Below are positions 1 through 4,875 of a stretch of 5,454 nucleotides of DNA, in pieces. A program made the translations under genes and the position numbers. The DNA is from an uncultured Oscillospiraceae bacterium (GTDB taxonomy: Bacteria; Bacillota; Clostridia; Oscillospirales; Acutalibacteraceae). A model generated the notes under the pieces. It had not been told where the DNA came from, did no database searches, and saw only the letters and a list, made by a program, of their open reading frames with translations. The stretch lies in the NCBI GenBank assembly GCA_900553525.1, contig USDZ01000122.1, forward strand, positions 1 to 5,454, written 5' to 3'. The stretch's first letter is position 1. Each line of letters starts with the position of its first letter.

Positions 1-1128
1 GTCCTATACCTCTATTCCGCCCCCGTCGAACAGGCGGACGGCGCCCTGGTGGAAAACGACGCCTCGTTTGCGGTGGAAGGCGATTATGTCGCCAAAGACA
101 TCCCGAAAAATCTGTCGGAAAGCCATCCCATCCAAATCCGCGATTCCGATGACGCCGTGCAGATCTTTTTGGACGGCTATGACGGTACGGGCAAAGCCGT
201 GGAACGCCGGAATGCGTTTGGACAGACCCGCTCAGCCGTTCTCTATGAGGATGCGTTTGGCCCCGGCGTCGATTACTACTGTTATCCCACGCCGTTCGGC
301 GTGAATACCGAAATCGTCGTCGACAAACCCGGCGGAGCCGGCACCTTCCAGATCCGGATGCGGCTGCCCCGGCTGACGCCGGATACCGATTCCCCGGATT
401 ATATCCTGTTTAGAGACGACGGCGGGGCGGTCCACTCGATTTTATACACCCCTCTGGTATGCGACGCGGACCAGCATTGGAGTTATGACAACACCGTGAA
501 ACTGATCGAAAAAGATAGCGACACAAACACCTATACCGTGGAATACACCGTGGACGAGGCTTTTTTATCCGACCAAAACATCCAGTTCCCGCTTGTTCTG
601 AACCAGTCCGTCTATCTATATCGTTCCAAACAGCCGGATACCTCGGTTTATCAGGACACAACGGATGAAGCCGGCCATTATCTGTCGCCCTATATGCTGC
701 TGGGCGACCAGCCTCCGAAGGGAGAGGGATGGACCTATATCCGGTATGAGGTCCTGGACCAGTTGAACCTGGATCCGGATAAAATCGTATCGGCCCATTA
801 TATCTTCCGCACCCTGCTGGACACGGATAAGGAAATGAAAATCGGCGCCTACGCGGTCACGAGCGATTGGTGCAGCATCAACACCCGGTGGTATAACCGG
901 CCCGCATACGACGAGACGCCGGTGGACGAGGTTCTGGTCAAACAGGCGGGGGATTACCGGCTGGACATCACGCCTTTGTTTGTCCAGATGATCTCCGAGA
1001 CCAACCCCCTGTATTCGGTCGAGAACAGCTTTCTGATCCGATCCGACACCGCGGACAGCCGCGTGCTCGCAGCGTCGGGAGACAGCGGCCTGTTTTCCCC
1101 ACTGCTGGAAATCGTCCTGTCGGCATAA
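1..1128 (+). CDS. DNRLRE-domain protein, probable surface or secreted protein (5' end outside window)
   Basis: The frame is open from base 1, so the start lies upstream; 375 residues are visible before TAA. A GTG at 49 is in frame but has no reason to be the true start. Residues about 75-105 contain FGPGVDYY (86-93), a pattern like the N-terminal module of RHS/wall-associated-type proteins. The C-terminal part (about 204-375) resembles the DNRLRE domain, a beta-sandwich found on exported proteins of Bacillota and related to carbohydrate-binding modules. The clues are VYLYRSKQPDTSVYQDT, then a W-x(6)-W-Y-N-R-P motif (W290, W297, N299, R300, P301), then YRLDITPLF and a final FSPLLEIVLSA strand. 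No membrane segment, sortase motif or RHS repeats follow, so the protein ends at this domain. Export and glycan or surface binding are inferred from the family; the signal peptide would be outside the window. Family call fairly sure, role unknown. Confidence 0.72.
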   Translation, partial: VLYLYSAPVEQADGALVENDASFAVEGDYVAKDIPKNLSESHPIQIRDSDDAVQIFLDGYDGTGKAVERRNAFGQTRSAVLYEDAFGPGVDYYCYPTPFGVNTEIVVDKPGGAGTFQIRMRLPRLTPDTDSPDYILFRDDGGAVHSILYTPLVCDADQHWSYDNTVKLIEKDSDTNTYTVEYTVDEAFLSDQNIQFPLVLNQSVYLYRSKQPDTSVYQDTTDEAGHYLSPYMLLGDQPPKGEGWTYIRYEVLDQLNLDPDKIVSAHYIFRTLLDTDKEMKIGAYAVTSDWCSINTRWYNRPAYDETPVDEVLVKQAGDYRLDITPLFVQMISETNPLYSVENSFLIRSDTADSRVLAASGDSGLFSPLLEIVLSA

Positions 1129-1158
1129 TCGTCCTTTTGAGGCGCCGCCGTCCCGTCT

Positions 1159-1198
1159 AAAAATGCAAACGGGGCGGCCAATTCCCGCTTGCATTTTT
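1159..1198 (+). terminator. Intrinsic terminator of the DNRLRE-protein gene
   Basis: AAAAATGCAA (1159-1168) pairs with TTGCATTTTT (1189-1198). After one A-C mismatch the stem continues with CGGG (1170-1173) against CCCG (1184-1187), leaving a loop of about ten bases. The run of five T at 1194-1198 is both part of the stem and the U tract. It lies 30 bases after the stop codon. The A-rich left arm means it could also work, less well, on the other strand. Its 3' arm overlaps the proposed nagA -35 box. Confidence 0.75.
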
Positions 1199-1216
1199 CC
1201 GGCATCGGTTTATAAT
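1189..1216 (+). promoter_or_regulatory. Sigma-A-type promoter for nagA
   Basis: A perfect -10 box TATAAT (1211-1216) lies 16 bases after TTGCAT (1189-1194), a weak -35 that keeps the TTG. Transcription would start near 1223, about 75 bases before the chosen nagA start. The -35 lies inside the 3' arm of the upstream terminator, so termination and initiation are packed into the same 58 bases. Confidence 0.65.
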
Positions 1217-1224
1217 GGAAACGG

Positions 1225-1256
1225 GGATGGCTGGCTCTCTGGATTCCGAGCCATCC
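1225..1256 (+). promoter_or_regulatory. 5' leader hairpin or operator upstream of nagA
   Basis: GGATGGCT (1225-1232) and AGCCATCC (1249-1256) are perfect inverted repeats separated by 16 bases. An alternative inner pairing, TGGCTC (1232-1237) with GAGCCA (1248-1253), is also perfect. The element begins at the expected transcript start. It could be a protective 5' stem on the mRNA or a repressor site. It does not look like the known NagR/YvoA-type operator, and it does not cover the ribosome binding site at 1284-1289. Confidence 0.4.
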
Positions 1257-1296
1257 GCCACCCATAGAGATACAGAAAGAAATGGAGGAACACGGC

Positions 1297-2439
1297 ATGC
1301 TGCTGAAAAACGCGGTCGTTTATAACGAGGTTTTTGAACCAGTTAAGGCCAATATCACGGTGGAAGGATCCCGGATCCGGGCGGTGGACGACACCCCGTC
1401 GGCATCGGAGGAACTGGACCTGACTGGCTTGACCGTCATTCCGGGTCTGATCGATATGCATATCCACGGCTGTGCCGGGCATGATACGGGTGAGGCCACG
1501 CCCGAAGCGCTCGAGGCCATGTCCAAATGTCTGGTGGAGCGGGGGATTACCTCCTTCTGCCCGACGTCCATGACCCTGCCCTTTGAAGAACTCGAGCGGA
1601 TTTTTGCCAATGTTGCCGCTCAAAAAGACAAAGTGACCGGCGCCTATATCCATGGCGTCAACATGGAAGGCCCCTACATCGCCATGTCCAAAAAGGGCGC
1701 CCAGAACGGCGACTATGTCCGCAACCCCGACAAAGACGAGTTCCGCCGCCTGTTTGAAGGCTGCGGCGGCTGCATCAAAGTGGTGGACATCGCGCCCGAG
1801 ACCGACGGGGCCGAGGCCTTCGTCAAGGATATTGAGCCCATCTGCCCGGTTTCCATCGCTCACACCGCGGCCGATTACGACCAGGCCTGTGCCGCTATCG
1901 GCTGGGGCGTACGCCATGTCACCCATCTGTACAATGCCCAAAGCGGCCTGACCCACCGGGGCCCGGGCGTCGTGGGCGCAGTGTTCGACAATGCCCGCAG
2001 CCGCGGCGTGCGCGCCGAACTGATCTGCGACGGGTTCCATATCCATCCCGCCGCGCTGCGCATCGCCTTCCACCAGCTCGGGGAAGATCAGTCGATCATC
2101 ATCAGCGATTCCATGTCCGCGGCCGGACACGTGGACGGCGAATACGATCTGGGCGGCCAGACCGTCTATGTCAAAAACGGCAAGGCTCTGCTCGCGGACG
2201 GCACCATCGCCGCCTCCACCTCCAATGTATACGAGGAACTCAAAAACGTTATCCGGTTCGGTATTCCCATGAAGCAGGCCGTCAAGTCCGCCACCATCAA
2301 TCCGGCCCGTGCCATCCGGGTGGACCGCGAAACCGGCTCGATCGCCGCGGGCAAGAGCGCCGATCTGCTGGTTCTTGACGACAATCTCGATATCAAGCTC
2401 GTCATGGTGAGAGGCCAAATCAAGGTCAACCGGCTGTAA
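1297..2439 (+). CDS. nagA: N-acetylglucosamine-6-phosphate deacetylase
   Basis: This cytoplasmic enzyme hydrolyses GlcNAc-6-phosphate to glucosamine-6-phosphate and acetate, feeding amino-sugar breakdown and cell-wall recycling. The 380-residue product has the full amidohydrolase-family order: N-terminal beta-strands, PGLIDMHIHG with the H55-x-H57 metal pair, NMEGPY with metal ligand E124, AHT with H189, THLYNA with H210, DGFHIH (245-250), and SDSMSAAG with catalytic D271. The C-terminus closes with NPARAIRVD and a GSIAAGKSADLLVLD stretch typical of the superfamily. Established: B. subtilis NagA keeps HxH and binds two metals, whereas E. coli NagA has Gln/Asn there; this protein is of the two-metal type. 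The start is set at ATG 1297 because GGAGGA (1284-1289) lies 7 bases before it. An in-frame ATG at 1282 overlaps that site and lacks a good one of its own. No nagB is adjacent; the gene has its own promoter. Confidence 0.95.
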   Translation: MLLKNAVVYNEVFEPVKANITVEGSRIRAVDDTPSASEELDLTGLTVIPGLIDMHIHGCAGHDTGEATPEALEAMSKCLVERGITSFCPTSMTLPFEELERIFANVAAQKDKVTGAYIHGVNMEGPYIAMSKKGAQNGDYVRNPDKDEFRRLFEGCGGCIKVVDIAPETDGAEAFVKDIEPICPVSIAHTAADYDQACAAIGWGVRHVTHLYNAQSGLTHRGPGVVGAVFDNARSRGVRAELICDGFHIHPAALRIAFHQLGEDQSIIISDSMSAAGHVDGEYDLGGQTVYVKNGKALLADGTIAASTSNVYEELKNVIRFGIPMKQAVKSATINPARAIRVDRETGSIAAGKSADLLVLDDNLDIKLVMVRGQIKVNRL

Positions 2440-2447
2440 ACAATTTG

Positions 2448-2476
2448 TGACTTTCGGCAGGAAACCTTGACTTTCG
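2448..2476 (+). repeat. Direct repeat TGACTTTCG, 20-bp period, overlapping a promoter
   Basis: TGACTTTCG occurs at 2448-2456 and again at 2468-2476, exactly 20 bases apart, about two helical turns. The second copy covers most of the -35 box at 2467-2472. This geometry fits a regulator binding one face of the DNA, either as activator from the upstream copy or as repressor over the -35. No regulator can be assigned from the sequence. Confidence 0.4.
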
Positions 2477-2495
2477 CGGCGGTCTGCGGTATGCT
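2467..2495 (+). promoter_or_regulatory. Promoter for the Cys-rich small membrane protein
   Basis: TTGACT (2467-2472), one base off the -35 consensus, is followed after 17 bases by TATGCT (2490-2495), four of six matches to the -10. It starts 27 bases after the nagA stop codon. The transcript would begin near 2502, about 50 bases before the ATG at 2553. No convincing terminator is seen between nagA and this promoter, so some read-through from nagA is possible. Confidence 0.55.
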
Positions 2496-2552
2496 AAATT
2501 CGTCTAAAAACTGGGAAATGCCGACAATTCCGCCGAAGGGAGCGCAAACAAC

Positions 2553-2765
2553 ATGTGTCATAAAAACAACAAATGGATGTGCGTGGCCATCGTAGCCGCC
2601 GTGGTTGCGGCGCTGACCACTGTGGCGGTCTTTCTGCTGCGGGCACGGGCGAAACGAAAAGCCCTGCGTGCTTACAACGATAGTTTCGACTGTGATCTGG
2701 GCGATTGCTGCTGCGATGACTACGGCTGTACGGAAGACGACAGTGAGACAAATCCGAACGAATGA
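2553..2765 (+). CDS. Small single-pass membrane protein with Cys/Asp-rich tail, unknown function
   Basis: I do not recognise a named family. The 70-residue product has a short N-terminus (MCHKNNKW), one hydrophobic helix at about 10-29 rich in Ala/Val, a strongly basic stretch RARAKRKALR (30-39), then an acidic tail with five cysteines in thirteen residues (C47, C52, C53, C54, C59) among many Asp/Glu. The positive-inside rule puts the basic stretch and tail in the cytoplasm. The Cys/Asp cluster could bind a metal or carry disulfides; this is inference. It is a real gene on the evidence of an AAGGGAG ribosome site (2536-2542) 10 bases before the ATG, its own promoter, and a perfect terminator starting 6 bases after the stop. 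It is transcribed as a single-gene unit, or with read-through from nagA. Confidence 0.75.
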   Translation: MCHKNNKWMCVAIVAAVVAALTTVAVFLLRARAKRKALRAYNDSFDCDLGDCCCDDYGCTEDDSETNPNE

Positions 2766-2771
2766 ATCTGG

Positions 2772-2814
2772 AATCTTGGCCGTCCGTGCCGGCACGGACG
2801 GCCAAGATTTTTTT
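2772..2814 (+). terminator. Strong intrinsic terminator, perfect 38-bp palindrome
   Basis: AATCTTGGCCGTCCGTGCC (2772-2790) is followed directly by its exact reverse complement (2791-2809). With a four-base CCGG loop this gives a 17-bp stem, followed by an uninterrupted run of seven T (2808-2814). It lies 6 bases after the stop codon of the small membrane protein gene and insulates the DUF2975 operon from upstream transcription. Confidence 0.92.
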
Positions 2815-2924
2815 ACCGGCCCCCGTGCCCGAAGCCATACGGCTTATCCGCAGGGCCGCCGCTTTTTTCAGGCGGATTTCCGGGGGCTTATGGCCGCGCC
2901 TTTCCATTCGTTCGGCCAAACCGG
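2815..2924 (+). other. GC-rich spacer with competing stems, no gene seen
   Basis: No credible coding frame lies here. The strand can fold into a three-way shape: an outer stem of 2818-2825 with 2881-2888 (eight pairs, one G-U), hairpin AAGCC/GGCTT (2832-2836/2841-2845), and ATCCGC/GCGGAT (2846-2851/2872-2877). CCGCC (2856-2860) can instead take GGCGG (2871-2875), displacing the last stem, and a T6 run (2863-2868) lies in the loop. No promoter is seen that would transcribe it: it lies between a strong terminator and the next promoter. In DNA this GC-rich such stems also arise by chance. Confidence 0.3.
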
Positions 2925-2953
2925 TTGACCAGCCCGCACGGTTGCTGTATAAT
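2925..2953 (+). promoter_or_regulatory. Near-consensus promoter of the DUF2975/XRE operon
   Basis: TTGACC (2925-2930) and a perfect TATAAT (2948-2953) are separated by the ideal 17 bases, the best promoter in the window. Transcription would start near 2960, giving a leader of about 44 bases before the ATG at 3004. Such a strong core promoter usually means that control comes from a repressor. Confidence 0.82.
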
Positions 2954-2980
2954 AAATCGGCATCGGTTCTTCCCCGATTT
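2954..2980 (+). promoter_or_regulatory. Inverted repeat at the transcription start, candidate operator
   Basis: AAATCGG (2954-2960) and CCGATTT (2974-2980) are perfect inverted repeats whose half-sites are 20 bases apart, starting immediately after the -10 box and covering the expected start site. A dimeric regulator bound here would block transcription; the XRE protein encoded in the same operon is the natural candidate. Alternatively it forms a 7-bp hairpin with a 13-base loop at the 5' end of the mRNA. Assignment to the XRE protein is inference. Confidence 0.45.
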
Positions 2981-3003
2981 CCGCAAGAAAGGCGGCCGGA
3001 ACT

Positions 3004-3465
3004 ATGAAAACCTTGAGCAAAAACGGCCTGAGCGGCGTCATCGAAGTCTGTCTGCTGTTGATGATGGTGCTCGATCTGGTTTTGATGCTCACTTTGCCCT
3101 GGACGGTGACGTGGACGACGAAAAGCCACCCGGGGGAGGAAGGCATGTGGTATGAAAAATACCTTTTCGTCCTCCTGGTCTCCGGATTTATCGCGGAATT
3201 TATCCTCTGGCACGCCCGCGGCATCATGCACAACGTCAACCACAACCGGCCGTTTTGCCGGGACACGGTGCGGCGGCTGCGGCTGCTCGGTGTTTTATGC
3301 ATCGTGCTGGCTTTGTTTTATTTTATCTCGATTTTCTGGGTGGCGCGGTTTTTCATGGCCCTGGTCTGCGTGGTGTTCGGCCTGATCGGCCTGATCCTGT
3401 TCGTGTTCGCGGAATTGTTCCGCCAGGCGACCAAATATAAGGAAGAAAACGATATGACGATTTGA
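3004..3465 (+). CDS. DUF2975 family four-helix membrane protein
   Basis: The 153-residue product has four hydrophobic segments, at about 12-34, 53-72, 94-115 and 116-137. A Trp-rich stretch (33-50) lies between the first two, and the cytoplasmic-type loop NHNRPFCRDTVRRLR lies between the second and third. The RPF at 82-84 matches the N-x-PF signature of DUF2975, and the ending KYKEENDMTI matches the conserved family tail (typically KEENDLTI). Length is normal for the family. The biochemical function of DUF2975 is not established. Members, such as YoaS next to YozG in B. subtilis, are very often encoded beside a small XRE regulator, as here. The ATG at 3004 follows AAAGG (2988-2992) at 11 bases. 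The downstream regulator gene begins 28 bases after the stop, so the two are almost certainly cotranscribed. A role as membrane sensor or partner of the regulator is inference. Confidence 0.9.
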   Translation: MKTLSKNGLSGVIEVCLLLMMVLDLVLMLTLPWTVTWTTKSHPGEEGMWYEKYLFVLLVSGFIAEFILWHARGIMHNVNHNRPFCRDTVRRLRLLGVLCIVLALFYFISIFWVARFFMALVCVVFGLIGLILFVFAELFRQATKYKEENDMTI

Positions 3466-3493
3466 TCCCCGTGCGTGGAAAGGCGTGTGACAC

Positions 3494-3709
3494 ATGGCGA
3501 TACTGGTGAATTTGGACGTCATGATGGCCAAGCGAAAAATGGGGCTGACGGAGTTGTCCGACAAGGTCGGCATCACGTTGGCCAACCTTTCCGTACTCAA
3601 AAACAATAAAGCGCGGGCCATCCGCTTTTCCACTTTGGATGCCATTTGCAAGGCTCTCGATTGTCAGCCGGGGGATATTCTGGAATTTACGGACAGACCC
3701 GACCGGTAA
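3494..3709 (+). CDS. Small XRE/Cro-type helix-turn-helix regulator (YozG-like)
   Basis: A 71-residue protein that is almost entirely one DNA-binding domain. It begins with the strand MAILVNLDVMMAKRKM, then helix 2 (LTELSDKV, 18-25), the turn GIT, and the recognition helix (about 28-37, TLANLSVLKN). A KARAIRFSTL segment (39-48), helix 5 (DAICKALDC) and the ending QPGDILEF follow. This is the standard form of the short XRE proteins that accompany DUF2975 genes. With no sensor domain, its control probably comes from dimerisation or from the membrane partner. AAAGG (3479-3483) lies 10 bases before the ATG. The likely target is its own operon promoter with the inverted repeat at 2954-2980 (inference). 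Confidence 0.93.
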   Translation: MAILVNLDVMMAKRKMGLTELSDKVGITLANLSVLKNNKARAIRFSTLDAICKALDCQPGDILEFTDRPDR

Positions 3710-3710
3710 G

Positions 3711-3756
3711 CCGCCTGCCGGCCGCACCGGCGGCCAGGCGGGGGGCCGAAATTTTT
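3711..3756 (+). terminator. Structured gap between XRE gene and dusB, weak terminator or attenuator
   Basis: Two mutually exclusive stems are visible. CCGCCTG (3711-3717) pairs perfectly with CAGGCGG (3735-3741) and can extend inward. Alternatively CGGCC (3731-3735) pairs with GGCCG (3744-3748), followed by AAA and five T (3752-3756), a short terminator-like form just before the dusB ribosome site. The second stem is only five pairs, so termination would be partial. No clear separate promoter for dusB was found, so this element may set how much operon transcript enters dusB. Confidence 0.35.
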
Positions 3757-3777
3757 CGTGGGGAGGATACGGTAGCC

Positions 3778-4767
3778 TTGTTGATCGGGAATGTGGAGAT
3801 ACCGGGGCGTGCCGCGCTCGCCCCGATGGCCGGTGTGGCCGACCGGGCCTTCCGCCGTATCTGTGCGGACTTCGGTGCCGCCTATGTCGTAGGGGAAATG
3901 GTCAGCAGCAAGGGGCTGTGCTTCGGCGACAAAAAGAGCGAGGCCCTTCTGGCCCTGGATGAAGAGGGTCCCCCCGCCGCCGTCCAGTTGTTTGGCGATG
4001 ATCCCGAGCGGATGGCCACAGCGGCGGTTCTGGCTATGAAGGCGCATCCCGACGTGATCGACATCAACATGGGCTGTCCGGCCCCTAAAATTGCCGGAAA
4101 TGCCTGCGGCAGCGCTTTGATGCGGGATCCGGAACTCTGCCGGCGGATCGTCGCGGCGGTCTGTGCCGCCGTTCCCGTGCCGGTGACGGCTAAAATCCGC
4201 AAGGGATATGCCAAGAACCAGGTGAACGCCGTCGAAGTGGCGCTGGCCTGCGAGGCGGGGGGCGCCGCCGCAGTTGCGGTGCATGGCCGCACCCGCGACC
4301 AGATGTACGCGCCGCCTGTGGATTGGGAGATCATCCGCCAGGTCAAGGCGGCCCTGCATATCCCGGTTATCGGCAATGGGGATGTCGATTCCCCCGAGGC
4401 CGCCGCAGCCCTTTACGAAGAGACGGGATGCGATCTCGTGATGGTGGGGCGGGGGGCGCTCGGCGCCCCTTGGCTGTTTGCCCAGATCGAGGCCTATCTG
4501 CGGCATGGGACCCGTCTGCCGGCCCCGCCGGTATCCAAACGGATGGCGGTGCTTTTCCATCAGGCCGAACTGGCCGCCGGTTATAAAGGCGAGCGCACGG
4601 CCATGCTCCAGATCCGCAAGCACGCCGCCTGGTATATGCGGGGACTGCGGGGCGCCGCTGCCTATCGCCGGGCCGCCGGAACCCTCGAAACGCTGGACGA
4701 CTTGGCCGCGCTTTGCCGCCAGGTCATGGAGGAAACGGCGGAGGACGGACTTTCCGAGCCGTTGTGA
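3778..4767 (+). CDS. dusB: tRNA-dihydrouridine synthase B
   Basis: This flavin enzyme reduces specific uridines in the tRNA D-loop to dihydrouridine using FMN and NAD(P)H. The 329-residue product is a TIM barrel plus helical C-terminal domain, normal length for the DusB (NifR3/YhdG) group. Visible motifs: LAPMAGVADRAFR (14-26, FMN site), INMGCPAPKIAG with catalytic C100, AKIRKGY with K139 (FMN), VHGRTRDQMY with H169 and R171, IGNGDV (198-203), and MVGRGALGAPWLF (222-234) for phosphate binding. The start is TTG 3778: the family begins with LxIGNVE, GGGGAGG (3760-3766) lies 11 bases upstream, and no in-frame ATG exists nearby. TTG 3781 is a less well placed alternative. The frame stays open upstream to 3646 but overlaps the XRE gene and has no family similarity. 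In many Bacillota dusB sits near ftsH or lysS; here its neighbours are different. It ends 108 bases before the convergent protease gene. Confidence 0.94.
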   Translation: MLIGNVEIPGRAALAPMAGVADRAFRRICADFGAAYVVGEMVSSKGLCFGDKKSEALLALDEEGPPAAVQLFGDDPERMATAAVLAMKAHPDVIDINMGCPAPKIAGNACGSALMRDPELCRRIVAAVCAAVPVPVTAKIRKGYAKNQVNAVEVALACEAGGAAAVAVHGRTRDQMYAPPVDWEIIRQVKAALHIPVIGNGDVDSPEAAAALYEETGCDLVMVGRGALGAPWLFAQIEAYLRHGTRLPAPPVSKRMAVLFHQAELAAGYKGERTAMLQIRKHAAWYMRGLRGAAAYRRAAGTLETLDDLAALCRQVMEETAEDGLSEPL

Positions 4768-4824
4768 CGGCCGGAAGGGCCCCCCTTGTCTATGGTCAAC
4801 ATATCCTTATAGAATGGTAAAATG

Positions 4825-4869
4825 AAAAAAGAGAGGCACGGCAAAAAGTCCTTTTGCCGTGCCTCTCTT
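4825..4869 (-). terminator. Intrinsic terminator of the htrA-like gene, shared with convergent dusB
   Basis: AAGAGAGGCACGGCAAAA (4829-4846) pairs perfectly with 4852-4869, an 18-bp stem with a five-base loop. Read on the minus strand it starts 6 bases after the protease stop codon and is followed by six U (complement of A 4825-4830), an ideal terminator. On the plus strand the same stem is followed only by ATCTGTTT, so stopping dusB transcripts there would be weaker but plausible, and no other terminator lies in the dusB 3' gap. Confidence 0.9.
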
Positions 4870-4875
4870 ATCTGT

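Noticed and set aside
616..1194. 192-codon minus-strand frame opposite the DNRLRE gene
   Set aside because: Runs through the terminator and antisense to a recognisable domain; no family features seen.
1210..2418. 402-codon open frame on the minus strand opposite nagA
   Set aside because: Antisense to a clear nagA with all catalytic motifs; low-complexity His/Gly/Asp composition typical of a codon-bias shadow in GC-rich DNA.
1200..2968. 11-mer CGGCATCGGTT at both 1200-1210 and 2958-2968, each beside a TATAAT
   Set aside because: A few 11-base matches are expected by chance in a window this size, and the copies sit at different positions relative to the -10 boxes.
2762..3007. Plus-strand frame whose ATG overlaps the stop of the small membrane protein (ATGA)
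   Set aside because: It would have to be translated through a perfect terminator hairpin and across the next promoter; no domain or good ribosome site.
2494..3243. 249-codon minus-strand frame
   Set aside because: Crosses two promoters, a terminator and two plus-strand genes; composition is that of a shadow frame.
3664..4623. 319-codon minus-strand frame opposite dusB
   Set aside because: Antisense to a clear DusB; no recognisable motif.
4786..4823. Promoter-like TTGTCT-16-TATAGA before the convergent terminator, as for a small RNA
   Set aside because: Weak boxes, no gene or distinct RNA before the hairpin; AT-rich intergenic sequence gives such matches by chance.
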